A stretch of 32,513 nucleotides of DNA from positions 12,615 through 45,127 of the forward strand of contig DHPN01000011.1 of the NCBI GenBank assembly GCA_002407925.1, written 5' to 3'. A program made the translations under genes and the position numbers. Below are positions 17,044-25,448 of the stretch, in pieces. Source of the stretch: Atopobiaceae bacterium UBA5363. GTDB taxonomy: Bacteria > Actinomycetota > Coriobacteriia > Coriobacteriales > Atopobiaceae. Position 1 is the first letter of the stretch. Each line of letters begins with the position of its first letter. The notes beneath the pieces are model-generated. The model did not search any database, was not told the DNA's origin, and saw nothing but the letters and a program-made list of their open reading frames with translations.

Positions 17044-17129
17044 CCGGCAGTCATATCTTGGTGAGCCCTTGCCCCTCCTGGGGAATTATGATCGGGCATC
17101 AAGTTGCCGGGGAAAATTAACCCAGGAGG
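17044..17129 (+). ncRNA. Structured 5' leader with ribosome-site sequestration, upstream of Ca2+-type ATPase gene; unassigned candidate riboswitch
   Basis: Three nested stems can be drawn by eye. P1 is CCGGCA (17044-17049) with TGCCGG (17105-17110). P2 is CTTGGTG..CCC (17057-17068, AG bulge) with GGGCATCAAG (17094-17103). P3 is CCCC (17072-17075) with GGGG (17080-17083), closing a TCCT loop. The stretch 17074-17082 (CCTCCTGGG) is also a perfect 9-base complement of 17121-17129 (CCCAGGAGG), the ribosome binding site. P3 and ribosome-site pairing are therefore alternatives, or the TCCT loop pairs with AGGA as a pseudoknot. A TATGTA at 17033-17038 could be the -10 box, which would start the RNA close to P1. 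I do not recognise a known riboswitch class. Confidence 0.55.
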
Positions 17130-17135
17130 AACTTA

Positions 17136-19817
17136 ATGAAAGAGTATCTTGAACAGGCCGGTGAAGTTGTGCAGGAGCAAGCGAGCTCGCTGGAGCAAGG
17201 CCTTGACAGTGCCAAGGCTGCCGCGCGGCTCGAGAAGATAGGGCCTAACAGGCTCAAAGAGGCCGCGAAAGACCCTCTTTGGAAGCGCTTCTTCGCGATG
17301 ATGGCTGATCCAATGGTGATCATGCTGATCGTTGCCGCCGTGATCTCCGCCCTAACGGGCATAGCCCAAGGTGAAGCTGACTTCGCCGACGTGATCATCA
17401 TCATGTTCGTGGTCGTGCTGAACTCGATTCTCGGCGTAGCCCAAGAATACCAGGCGGAAAATGCTCTCTCTGCCCTGCAGAAGATGAGCGCTGCGCAGTC
17501 GAAGGTCATCCGCAACGGAAAATTGTACATGATACCTGCGGAAGAGCTAGTCCCGGGCGATGTCGTGGTGCTTGAGGCCGGCGACGCTGTGCCCGCTGAT
17601 TGCCGCATCGTCGAGAGCGCGTCGATGAAGATCGAGGAGTCTGCGCTGACGGGAGAGTCGGTGCCTGTCAACAAGATCACGGAGGCGCTGGGCCTCTCTT
17701 CGGGGACAGACGACGTCCCGCTCGCTGACCGCAGGAACATGTGCTATATGGGGTCTTCTGTGGTCTATGGCCGCGGGCGCGCCATCGTCGTGGCCACGGG
17801 CATGAAGACCGAGATGGGCAAGATCGCCGATGCGATCGCCCAGACCAAAGACGACCTAACACCGCTTCAAGTTAAGCTCAATGAGCTGTCGTCCATCCTG
17901 ACGAAGGGCGTGATCGCCATCTGCGCCGTCATCTTCGTTGCAGGCGCTGTGCGCCATGGGGGGCTGGCCTTCTTCTCCAACATAAACGAAGTACTCAACA
18001 CCTTCATGGTGGCCGTTTCGCTGGCCGTAGCCGCGATTCCTGAGGGCATGGTCGCGGTCGTGACGATCGCCTTGTCCATCGGTGTCACCAAGATGAGCAA
18101 GCGCCATGCGATCGTCCGCAAGATGAACGCCGTGGAGACGCTTGGCTGCACGCAGGTCATTTGCTCGGACAAGACGGGGACGCTCACGCAAAACCGCATG
18201 ACGGTCGTGCGCCATTACTCAGAAGACATCGAGCGTCTTGTGCGTTGCATGGCACTTTGCTCGGATGCCAAGTGGGACCCCAGCTCGAACAAGGCGGTCG
18301 GCGAGCCTACTGAGGCCGCGCTTGTAGCTGACGCTGCTAAGCTTGGCTTTCCGTCAGCAGACCTCGACGCAGCCAACACCCGTGCAGGAGAGGCTCCGTT
18401 TGACTCTGAGCGCAAGATGATGTCCGTCGTGAACATCTCTCCGTCGGGCGACTACGTCCAACACACCAAGGGCGCTCCTGACGTGGTGCTCAGGCGCTGC
18501 ACAAAGGTGCGTACCGACAAGGGCGACGTGCCACTGACTGACGAATGGCGCGAGAAGATACTGGCGCAGAACAAGGCCATGGCTGACAATGCGCTCCGCG
18601 TGATGGCTGCCGCGCGTACCAATTGGGGCAAAGAGGAGCCCAAGAGCTACGATGCTGACTTCCTTGAGCATGACATGACCTTTCTCGGATTGTCAGGCAT
18701 GATCGATCCCGTGCGTCCTGAGGTCAAAGACGCCATAGCAGAGGCGCATGGGGCCGGCATGCGCGTCGTGATGATCACAGGGGACCACATAGACACGGCC
18801 GTTGCGATTGCCCGCGAGCTTGGGATCATCCAAAGCCGGGCACAGGCCATCACAGGCGCTGAGCTCGACAAGATCTCAGACGAGGAGTTCGAGCACAAAA
18901 TCGAAGACATTGGCGTCTACGCGCGCGTTCAGCCAGAGCATAAGACGCGCATCGTTGACATGTGGAAAAAGAAGGGTATGGTCGTCGCCATGACCGGTGA
19001 CGGCGTCAACGACGCTCCGTCGATCAAGCGCGCTGACATCGGCGTCGGCATGGGCATCACGGGGACCGACGTCACAAAGGGCGTGGCTGACATGGTTCTT
19101 GCCGACGACAACTTCGCCACGATCATTGGCGCCGTGGAAGAGGGGCGCCGCATCTATGACAACATTCGCAAGGCCATCCAGTTTCTTCTGTCCTCGAACC
19201 TCGCTGAAGTGGTGGTCGTGTTCATCGCCTCGCTGATAGGCTTCACGATTCTTGAGCCCACGCACCTCTTGTGGATCAATTTGATAACTGACTCGTTGCC
19301 CGCCCTGGCCATGTGCATGGAGGCGGCAGAGCCAGACATCATGAAACGCAAGCCGCGCAATAGCCACGATGGGATCTTTGCAGGCGGCATGGGAGCAGAC
19401 TGCATATTCCAAGGCGTTGTGATCTCCGTCATCACCCTCATTTCCTATTTCCTTGGCATCTCTGCGGAAGGCGTCTCCGTCGCGCAGGCAGTTGTCAGCG
19501 ATGAGGCAGGCATTGAAGGCATGACGATGGCATTTCTGACGCTTTCGATGCTTGAGATGTTCCACTCATTCAACATGCGCAGCAGGCGCGCCTCGCTCTT
19601 TCAGCTCCCTACACAAAATGTATGGACCTGGGGCGCCTTTGCCCTGTCGCTCGTGCTGACATACATTGTGATAGAGACGCCACTTTCGGTGGTGTTCGGC
19701 TTCGTTGAGCTTGACGCGTTCCACTATCTAGTGGCGTTTGGCTTGTCCGTGCTGATCATCCCGATCGTCGAACTCTACAAGGTCATCATGAGAAGGGTTG
19801 AGAAGGTGCAGGCATAA
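17136..19817 (+). CDS. P-type cation-transporting ATPase, type II Ca2+ (SERCA/PMCA-like)
   Basis: This 893-residue ion pump most likely exports Ca2+ at the cost of ATP. It has an N-terminal cation ATPase domain, the actuator TGES at 172-175, ten predicted helices, the phosphorylation motif DKTGTLT with Asp345 and the hinge TGDGVNDAPS. The membrane site residues match SERCA: AAIPEG with Glu303 in helix 4, NLAE with Asn688 and Glu691 in helix 5, and NLITD with Asn715, Thr718 and Asp719 in helix 6. That points to Ca2+ rather than Na+/K+, H+ or heavy metals, although a Mn2+ or mixed role cannot be excluded. Translation begins right after a ribosome site caught up in the leader structure above. 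rsgA starts 2 bases after its stop. Confidence 0.93.
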   Translation: MKEYLEQAGEVVQEQASSLEQGLDSAKAAARLEKIGPNRLKEAAKDPLWKRFFAMMADPMVIMLIVAAVISALTGIAQGEADFADVIIIMFVVVLNSILGVAQEYQAENALSALQKMSAAQSKVIRNGKLYMIPAEELVPGDVVVLEAGDAVPADCRIVESASMKIEESALTGESVPVNKITEALGLSSGTDDVPLADRRNMCYMGSSVVYGRGRAIVVATGMKTEMGKIADAIAQTKDDLTPLQVKLNELSSILTKGVIAICAVIFVAGAVRHGGLAFFSNINEVLNTFMVAVSLAVAAIPEGMVAVVTIALSIGVTKMSKRHAIVRKMNAVETLGCTQVICSDKTGTLTQNRMTVVRHYSEDIERLVRCMALCSDAKWDPSSNKAVGEPTEAALVADAAKLGFPSADLDAANTRAGEAPFDSERKMMSVVNISPSGDYVQHTKGAPDVVLRRCTKVRTDKGDVPLTDEWREKILAQNKAMADNALRVMAAARTNWGKEEPKSYDADFLEHDMTFLGLSGMIDPVRPEVKDAIAEAHGAGMRVVMITGDHIDTAVAIARELGIIQSRAQAITGAELDKISDEEFEHKIEDIGVYARVQPEHKTRIVDMWKKKGMVVAMTGDGVNDAPSIKRADIGVGMGITGTDVTKGVADMVLADDNFATIIGAVEEGRRIYDNIRKAIQFLLSSNLAEVVVVFIASLIGFTILEPTHLLWINLITDSLPALAMCMEAAEPDIMKRKPRNSHDGIFAGGMGADCIFQGVVISVITLISYFLGISAEGVSVAQAVVSDEAGIEGMTMAFLTLSMLEMFHSFNMRSRRASLFQLPTQNVWTWGAFALSLVLTYIVIETPLSVVFGFVELDAFHYLVAFGLSVLIIPIVELYKVIMRRVEKVQA

Positions 19818-19819
19818 AA

Positions 19820-21004
19820 GTGGCGCGCAACCGGAAGCGCCAGTCTCGCAAGAGTGAGCATTTGCGACTCGCAACTAATGCAGGGGACGTGCTGCCGTCT
19901 CTTTCAAGTCTGGAGCATATTCCGGCCTATGACCAGTTGCGGGCTAGCTTGCGGCAGAAAGAGCAATATCAGGAGATTGTCTGCGCGCTTTCGCATGAGG
20001 GGATACCTGCCAGCGAGCTTCATCTAGGCTGTGTGGTACGTCTTGACAGAGGCTATCCGGCAGTCGTGAGCGACAACGGTTTGTGTCGCGCAGAGTTTGC
20101 GGCGCGATTCACCAAGGGGAGTTCTTGCGATCAGCTATCCACGAGCATTGCAATCGGAGACTGGGTATGCGCTCGTATGACGGCAGGACATGCACAGGCG
20201 CAGATAGAGGCGCTGGTTCCGCGTAAGAATGCTATCTCTCGCTGGCGTGGGGGCAGCAGGGGCCAGCGTCAAGTGCTCGCTGCCAACATTGATTCCGTTC
20301 TGATCGCTCAGCCGCTGGGGGCTCGCCTCTTCGACTTTGATCGCGTTATGCGCTCCGCCGTGATAGCTCGGGATTGCGGCGCATCAGTAGCCGTTGTGCT
20401 CACAAAGGCGGATCGCGTCTCTGAGGAGGCGGCCGACCAGACGCTGGAACGTCTCAAAAAAATCCTTGGGATGTCTATTCCCTTCGTTGTCTGCTCGTCT
20501 GGCGTTGCCCGCTCCTCCAACATTTCCCGTCTCATGGCATCAAAAGAAAAATCTTGGGCTAGCGCGCTCGTGCCCGTAGGCACCGTTGCGATTGTCCTTG
20601 GTCAATCCGGTGCCGGCAAGTCAACCTTGTTGAACGCCTTCCTTGGTCAAAATACGCTTGCTGTTGGGGCCGTTCGCCCCTCAGATGATGCGGGCCGCCA
20701 TACGACGGTGTCTCGCCGCATGGTCGCGTTGCCGGGTGCCGGCATCATCGTAGACGAGCCGGGCTTGCGCTCTTTGCCGCTTGTCGGGCATGAGAGAGGG
20801 CTTGCGCTGGTGTTTCCTAAGATAGACGAGGCTGCTCACGGCTGTCGCTTCCGCGATTGCACACATACCTCTGAGCCCGGCTGCGCTGTTCGCGCGGCGC
20901 TCTCTCGTGGTGAATTCAGCCCAGAGAGCCTTGAGGCATATCTTCGCTTGGCCTCTGAAATGCGGCTCAGTGCCTCTGCCCTTGACCCTGACGTCACACT
21001 CTAG
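19820..21004 (+). CDS. rsgA: Ribosome small-subunit-dependent GTPase A
   Basis: RsgA (YjeQ) is a GTPase that helps finish the 30S ribosomal subunit. It shows the circularly permuted order typical of the family: G4 TKAD (195-198) comes before G1 GQSGAGKST (Lys267) and G3 (Asp312). The N-terminal OB domain covers about 60-135 and a C-terminal zinc knuckle reads CRFRDCTHTSEPGC. G3 reads DEPG where most members have DTPG, which is a small oddity. At 394 residues it is somewhat longer than usual, because of about 55 charged N-terminal residues. It uses a GTG start 2 bases after the ATPase stop, so it is probably translationally coupled to the ion pump, an unusual partner. Confidence 0.93.
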   Translation: MARNRKRQSRKSEHLRLATNAGDVLPSLSSLEHIPAYDQLRASLRQKEQYQEIVCALSHEGIPASELHLGCVVRLDRGYPAVVSDNGLCRAEFAARFTKGSSCDQLSTSIAIGDWVCARMTAGHAQAQIEALVPRKNAISRWRGGSRGQRQVLAANIDSVLIAQPLGARLFDFDRVMRSAVIARDCGASVAVVLTKADRVSEEAADQTLERLKKILGMSIPFVVCSSGVARSSNISRLMASKEKSWASALVPVGTVAIVLGQSGAGKSTLLNAFLGQNTLAVGAVRPSDDAGRHTTVSRRMVALPGAGIIVDEPGLRSLPLVGHERGLALVFPKIDEAAHGCRFRDCTHTSEPGCAVRAALSRGEFSPESLEAYLRLASEMRLSASALDPDVTL

Positions 21005-21066
21005 GCACTAAATCTTTGTCTATATGCAGGCGCTGAGCCCTTGTCGTTCTTCATGCATGCGGCATA

Positions 21067-21200
21067 TGCAGCGTGACGCTAGCTGCACCCCAACAGCTAA
21101 CAAGGCAAATAAAAAAAGTCTACTCCTTTTGCTTTGCTGCCCCTGACAATCTCCTTGCGCGACTTATTTGGAGACGTTCGCGGCCTTGGAAAGGGGTGCA
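21067..21200 (+). promoter_or_regulatory. Leader of the Tad operon with alternative pairings to the cpaB ribosome site
   Basis: TGCACCCC (21084-21091) is a perfect 8-base complement of GGGGTGCA (21193-21200), the presumed ribosome site just before the TTG start. The same upstream stretch can instead form a local hairpin, TGCAGC (21067-21072) with GCTGCA (21082-21087). The two pairings exclude each other. The rest of the 198-base gap holds no gene; no strong promoter was recognised. Confidence 0.35.
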
Positions 21201-21202
21201 AG

Positions 21203-21907
21203 TTGTCGAGACGATTCCGCATAGTGTTTGCCTGTGCGTGCGCGATGCTGGCTGCCATGCTCTGCGTCTTGTATAGGGATCATGTGTATCAGCAGGTTGA
21301 TGACGCGCGCTCGGAGGCGCTTGAACGATATGGCGGCGAGATTGTGAGCCTTGTCGTTGCCACTGAGCCTCTGGAGCCTGGGGACATGGTAAGCCAGTCG
21401 AACGTCACCACTCGTGATTGGCTCGTTGATCTTGCCCCTAAGGGTGCTCTGACAGACATGGCGGAAGCACTTGGAAAAGAGGTGAGTGAGCCAGCGTCTA
21501 AGGGAGCCCCGCTTACTGACATTAACTTTAGGACCGATGAGGCTACGGCTGATGTGCCTAACGGGTACGTAGCCCTGACGCTGCCTGTGACGGACAAGCT
21601 TGGCATTTCTCGCAACGCATCTCAAGGGCTGCGCTTGGAAGCTTACCAAGTGACGGAGGCTGGCTCATCCCTCATCGCAGGCGACATACAGGTGCTCTCG
21701 CAGCCCGTTTCCGCCTCCTCTCTTACTGAGTCTCAGATCACCGTTGCAGTCTTGCCCGATGAGGTCGCTGCCGTGCTTGCTGCCAGCGCCACCGGCGACC
21801 TGAGGCTGGTTGTGCCGGCCGAGGACGTGCACTCTGAGGTGCAAACGCCAACGGCACCAGAAGAGCTCGTTGATACCGAAGTAGAAGAGGCTGGTGATGT
21901 TGCATGA
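21203..21907 (+). CDS. cpaB: CpaB/RcpC-like SAF-domain protein, Tad pilus assembly
   Basis: CpaB is a membrane-anchored Tad pilus assembly protein. The proposed TTG start, 7 bases after AAAGGGG, puts SRRFR basic residues in front of the hydrophobic anchor (about residues 7-25, IVFACACAMLAAMLCVLY). The only in-frame ATG nearby (21134) has no ribosome site and would place 23 extra residues before it. The SAF domain (about 48-115) is recognisable from V-A-T-E-P-L-E-P-G-D-M-V and P-A-S-K-G-A-P-L. The second half (about 120-215) is the RcpC-like beta region, and the C-terminus is acidic. In a monoderm there is no secretin to bind, so the role is probably at the cell wall. Its stop overlaps the next start (ATGA). 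Confidence 0.85.
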   Translation: MSRRFRIVFACACAMLAAMLCVLYRDHVYQQVDDARSEALERYGGEIVSLVVATEPLEPGDMVSQSNVTTRDWLVDLAPKGALTDMAEALGKEVSEPASKGAPLTDINFRTDEATADVPNGYVALTLPVTDKLGISRNASQGLRLEAYQVTEAGSSLIAGDIQVLSQPVSASSLTESQITVAVLPDEVAAVLAASATGDLRLVVPAEDVHSEVQTPTAPEELVDTEVEEAGDVA

Positions 21908-23172
21908 GCGAACACATTTGGCTTGCTTGCTGTGGCACAAGGGAAAGCCGGGAGCTGAGAAGGGCACTCCATGCGCTCGATCCCGAAGCCTTTGTGTCCT
22001 TCTACGCTGACGCATGCGCATTCCGATCTGCATTTCTTGAGGAGGAACCACGTAGTGTCGCCGCAATTGTCGGCTTCACTGCTGAGGGGATCTCAGATCT
22101 CAATGTCGCCGCGGCCATTGCAACTGATCATCTTGCGCGCAAGGTGGTCCTTGTTGGGAGAAACCTTTCTGGCTCCGCTCGCTCCCGCGCAAAACGTGCT
22201 GGCATCGATGTCGTCATCGATATGAGCCAGCTTCCCTCCTGTGCCGATGAGACAACCGTGGAAAATGCTGCTCCGCATGGGAAGGATCAGTCTGATGCCT
22301 CATCGGCGCAGGAGGGAAGAGGACGCAAGAGAGCTCCGGTCATCGTCGTTTCATCTGGCAGAGGCGGGGTCGGGAAGACCTCTTTGGTGGCGCTTGCGGC
22401 ACTGGTGGCGGCGTCGTGGGAGCAAAAAGTGTCGCTGGTCGACCTAGATCTCGCATGTGGGAACCTCTTCTCATGCTTTGGCTTGCCGCATGGCATGCCA
22501 CTGGATAAGGTCGTTTCACCTACGTCTCTTGATGAGCCGGATGACACGGTCTTACCTGCTCCGGAAGCACTGCCTCAGGGGCTGGATGCCTCTGAGCGAA
22601 TAGAGCTTTGGGGTCCTTGCGCAAGGCCAGAAATGGCCGAGCGCGTTTCTCCTCTTGTCCCCAGCCTGCTGGACAAGGTCGCTCATACGTCCAACCTTGT
22701 CTTGGTTGATACTTCTGCAACATGTACCGACGCGTCAGCTCAAGCCTTCCAGTGCTGCGACAGGCTGCTCCTCGTGCATGACGAGAGAGCCGGCGGCATA
22801 GGCTCCCTTGCTCGTACGTCTGCTTTTGCAGTAAGGCTCGGTGTGGCTCGTACGCGCATCGTTCGCATTGCGAATCATGGTGATCGGCATACGCGTTTTG
22901 ATTCTGGTGTCGGCCGCGCGGAGGTAGGCCTTGAGACCGCTCGTGCCTTTCGAGTCCTTGAAGGCGACGAGGAAGACTCTGAGCTGATCAAAGAAGGCAG
23001 GTCAGCTGAGCTCCTGTCGCTTGAGTCCCCTTTTGTCAGTTCCCTTTCCCAGGTCCTCGCGCAGCTGCTTGAGGAGCTTGGCTGCTTGCCAGACTCAGAT
23101 GCTGCACGGCGAGCTCTCAAAGGGGCGAACAAGTCTCGGCGACGGCTGTTTGCGCGAAGGAAGGCGCTGTGA
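21904..23172 (+). CDS. tadZ: TadZ/CpaE-like pilus-localising MinD/ParA-family ATPase
   Basis: TadZ/CpaE positions the Tad machine at the membrane or pole. Residues 1-115 look like the atypical receiver-like N-domain. A linker follows (about 115-145), then the MinD-type domain: P-loop SSGRGGVGKTS (151-160) and LVDLDLACGN (178-187), with a Walker-B-like LVLVDTSA near 260. In the MinD family the P-loop carries a signature Lys two residues after the first Gly (K-G-G); here Arg153 takes that place, while the catalytic Lys158 is kept. The start overlaps the cpaB stop by 4 bases and the stop overlaps the tadA start, so translation is coupled. The C-terminus is basic (SRRRLFARR). Confidence 0.88.
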   Translation: MSEHIWLACCGTRESRELRRALHALDPEAFVSFYADACAFRSAFLEEEPRSVAAIVGFTAEGISDLNVAAAIATDHLARKVVLVGRNLSGSARSRAKRAGIDVVIDMSQLPSCADETTVENAAPHGKDQSDASSAQEGRGRKRAPVIVVSSGRGGVGKTSLVALAALVAASWEQKVSLVDLDLACGNLFSCFGLPHGMPLDKVVSPTSLDEPDDTVLPAPEALPQGLDASERIELWGPCARPEMAERVSPLVPSLLDKVAHTSNLVLVDTSATCTDASAQAFQCCDRLLLVHDERAGGIGSLARTSAFAVRLGVARTRIVRIANHGDRHTRFDSGVGRAEVGLETARAFRVLEGDEEDSELIKEGRSAELLSLESPFVSSLSQVLAQLLEELGCLPDSDAARRALKGANKSRRRLFARRKAL

Positions 23173-24515
23173 TGTCTGTCCTTGAGAGGGTCCGTGAACA
23201 GGAGCAGCTGCAACACGTCCAAACGTCAGAAGATGCGAGCAGGGCGGCAACGGTAGCCGCGCGCAGAAAGTTTAGGGCGCGCCTTAAGGAGGAGCTTGTG
23301 TCGCGTCTTGGCCTCGAGACAATGTCTGCGCTGATCTCTGACTCGACTACCGCCATGGCGCGTAGGGAACTACGTGTTGCGTGCCAAGCAATACTCAACG
23401 GCAGCGAATTCTCGAGCATCTCCCAATCAGAGCGTGATGTCCTTGTTAGCCAGGTGCTCGACGAGGTATGTGGCCTCGGCCCCCTGCAGCCGCTGCTTGA
23501 CGATGACAGCGTGACTGAGGTTATGGTGAATGGTCGCGACTCCCTGTTTTTCGAGCGGAAGGGTCACATTGTCCCAGCAGAGGCCTCGTTTGAGTCTACT
23601 GAACAGATCATGGTCGTGATCGATAGGATTCTTGCGCCGCTGGGACGGCGCCTCGATCGTGCGAGTCCCATTGTCAATGCGAGGCTCCCAAACGGGGACA
23701 GGGTGAATGCCGTTGCTGCGCCTATCTCAATTGATGGGCCGGCGATCACGATAAGGAAGTTCTCCCATCGCATAAACACGCTGTCTGAGCTGGTTGATCT
23801 TGGGTCTTTGCCTGCGTGGTACGCCGAGCTGCTGTCATGGGCGGTCCGCCTCAGGCAGGACATGGCCGTTGCCGGTGGAACGGGCTCTGGCAAGACGACC
23901 TTGCTCAACGCGCTGTCGTGCGAGATTGGTCGAGAGGAGCGTATAGTGACCATCGAAGATTCGGCAGAGCTGAGGTTTGACCGGCATCCCAACGTCGTTC
24001 GCCTCGAGGCGCGCGACGCATCGCTTGAAGGGTCAGGCGCAGTTACCATCCGTGATCTTGTCAAGAATTCTTTGCGCATGCGCCCTGATCGCATTGTGGT
24101 GGGAGAGGTCCGTGGCAGTGAGGCAATAGATATGCTTCAGGCCATGAACACAGGCCATGACGGCAGCTTGACAACGCTCCATGCCGGGACAGCGGACGAG
24201 GCCGTCTTGCGCCTGGTGCTGATGGCACGCTTCGGCATGGACCTGCCAGCTGAAATCATCGAAGAGCAAGTTGCGACGGCGCTCGACTTCATCGTGATGA
24301 GCAGGCGTCTTCCTGGAGGGGCGCGGCGGATCACCTCTATGTCAGCCGTCGCACGTGCACAAGATGGTGGCGTGGAGCTCACTGAATGCGTTTCATATGA
24401 CCTCGCAGCTGACGCTTGGCATCTTGTGAGGGAACCTTCATTCATTGCCGCTGCGATGGCAAACGGAGAGCTCGATGAGCAGGAGGTGAGAGCATGGAAA
24501 GAGCGTACGGCATAG
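23172..24515 (+). CDS. tadA: TadA/CpaF secretion ATPase of the Tad pilus
   Basis: TadA is the hexameric ATPase that powers Flp pilus assembly. The 447-residue protein has the CpaF N-domain (about 55-160, GPLQPLLDDDSVTEVMVNG), a Walker A GGTGSGKTT with Lys241, an Asp-box ITIR/VTIEDSAEL region and a Walker-B-type VVGEVRG with Glu312. A His box follows, including His337 in TTLHAG. The ATG at 23172 shares its A with the preceding TGA; a GTG one codon earlier is an alternative. It overlaps tadB by 22 bases. Only one secretion ATPase is present in the window, as in single-motor Tad systems. Confidence 0.96.
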   Translation: MSVLERVREQEQLQHVQTSEDASRAATVAARRKFRARLKEELVSRLGLETMSALISDSTTAMARRELRVACQAILNGSEFSSISQSERDVLVSQVLDEVCGLGPLQPLLDDDSVTEVMVNGRDSLFFERKGHIVPAEASFESTEQIMVVIDRILAPLGRRLDRASPIVNARLPNGDRVNAVAAPISIDGPAITIRKFSHRINTLSELVDLGSLPAWYAELLSWAVRLRQDMAVAGGTGSGKTTLLNALSCEIGREERIVTIEDSAELRFDRHPNVVRLEARDASLEGSGAVTIRDLVKNSLRMRPDRIVVGEVRGSEAIDMLQAMNTGHDGSLTTLHAGTADEAVLRLVLMARFGMDLPAEIIEEQVATALDFIVMSRRLPGGARRITSMSAVARAQDGGVELTECVSYDLAADAWHLVREPSFIAAAMANGELDEQEVRAWKERTA

Positions 24516-25447
24516 CCTTGCAGCTTAGCTGTGGTGCCGTCGCATGGCTGAGCGCCTATGTGCTCAGCTGGCAACGGCCCCAGCCCTCTCAGGCATCTAG
24601 TAGCAGGCTGCGCAAAAGGGCTTGGCGCATCTTTGCTCAAATCTGTGGTTGCATTGCGTGCAGAGGGTTCGTGGTGGCGCTCATGAGGCTAGAGCCATGG
24701 CATGCCGCTTCAAAGGCGATTTCAATGAGTTCCGTCGGCAAGAGGCCAGCGCTTGACACCCGACAAGCCTGTGCAGCTCTTGTTGTGTGCTGCTTGGGTG
24801 CCGTCTCTGCCTGCGGTCTGCTTTCGCAATCCTTCATCGGGGCCCTTGTACCCATCGGAGCTGTTGCCATTGGCGTGCCACTTTGGGATGCCTCTCATCG
24901 GCGCAGCGAGGCACGTCAAATCGCGGCAGAGATGCCCGAGGCCCTCAGAACGCTCGCTCTTGCCCTCTCATCAGGTGAGACGCTCGCCCAAGCCATTGAA
25001 TATGTCGGAAGGAACGATGCGGGGCCCATCTCGCGGGCCTTCTTGCAAGCCTCTATGCGCCTTAAGTGCGGATCATCCGCTCAGGAGGCATTGACCGCCT
25101 TTGAGAAGGAGCTGCGTGCACCCCATGTGAGGCTGCTGGTCAGCGCTCTTCTCATTGCCCAGAGAACAGGCAGCCCACTGCATGGCTTGCTTGAGACCTC
25201 GGCGGAGCTCGCCGAGAGGCAAGGGGAACTCGAACGGCTCCTTTCGGTTAAGACCGCACAGGTTAGGCTCTCGGTTCGCATTGTGTGCCTTCTGCCGCTG
25301 TTGATGATTGGCATTCTCTCACTTGTCTCCAAAGACTTCCAACGCGGGCTTGCGACTTTCGTTGGTGCTGCGAGTGTCGTGTGCGCGGTGGCTTTGGACG
25401 CCCTTGCCCTCTCTATCATTCGGCACCTGATGAAAGGGGTGATATAA
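24494..25447 (+). CDS. tadB: TadB inner-membrane platform protein (T2SS GspF-like)
   Basis: TadB together with TadC forms the membrane platform on which TadA turns. The 317 residues hold an N-terminal helix (about 5-24), a helix pair near 90-130, a cytoplasmic GspF-type domain (about 145-265) and two C-terminal helices (about 270-312). The cytoplasmic segment EMPEALRTLALALSSGETL and the later RTGSPLHGLLETSAELAERQ are characteristic of the family. The start lies inside the end of tadA, which suggests translational coupling. TadC follows after 1 base. The N-terminal 40 residues are unusually Ser/Arg-rich for TadB but otherwise unremarkable. Confidence 0.92.
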   Translation: MERAYGIALQLSCGAVAWLSAYVLSWQRPQPSQASSSRLRKRAWRIFAQICGCIACRGFVVALMRLEPWHAASKAISMSSVGKRPALDTRQACAALVVCCLGAVSACGLLSQSFIGALVPIGAVAIGVPLWDASHRRSEARQIAAEMPEALRTLALALSSGETLAQAIEYVGRNDAGPISRAFLQASMRLKCGSSAQEALTAFEKELRAPHVRLLVSALLIAQRTGSPLHGLLETSAELAERQGELERLLSVKTAQVRLSVRIVCLLPLLMIGILSLVSKDFQRGLATFVGAASVVCAVALDALALSIIRHLMKGVI

Positions 25448-25448
25448 G

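Noticed and set aside
17044..17129. Assignment of the ATPase leader to the yybP-ykoY Mn2+ riboswitch
   Set aside because: The gene context fits, but the conserved GGGGAGUAG-type loop and the second loop of that class could not be found. I leave it unassigned.
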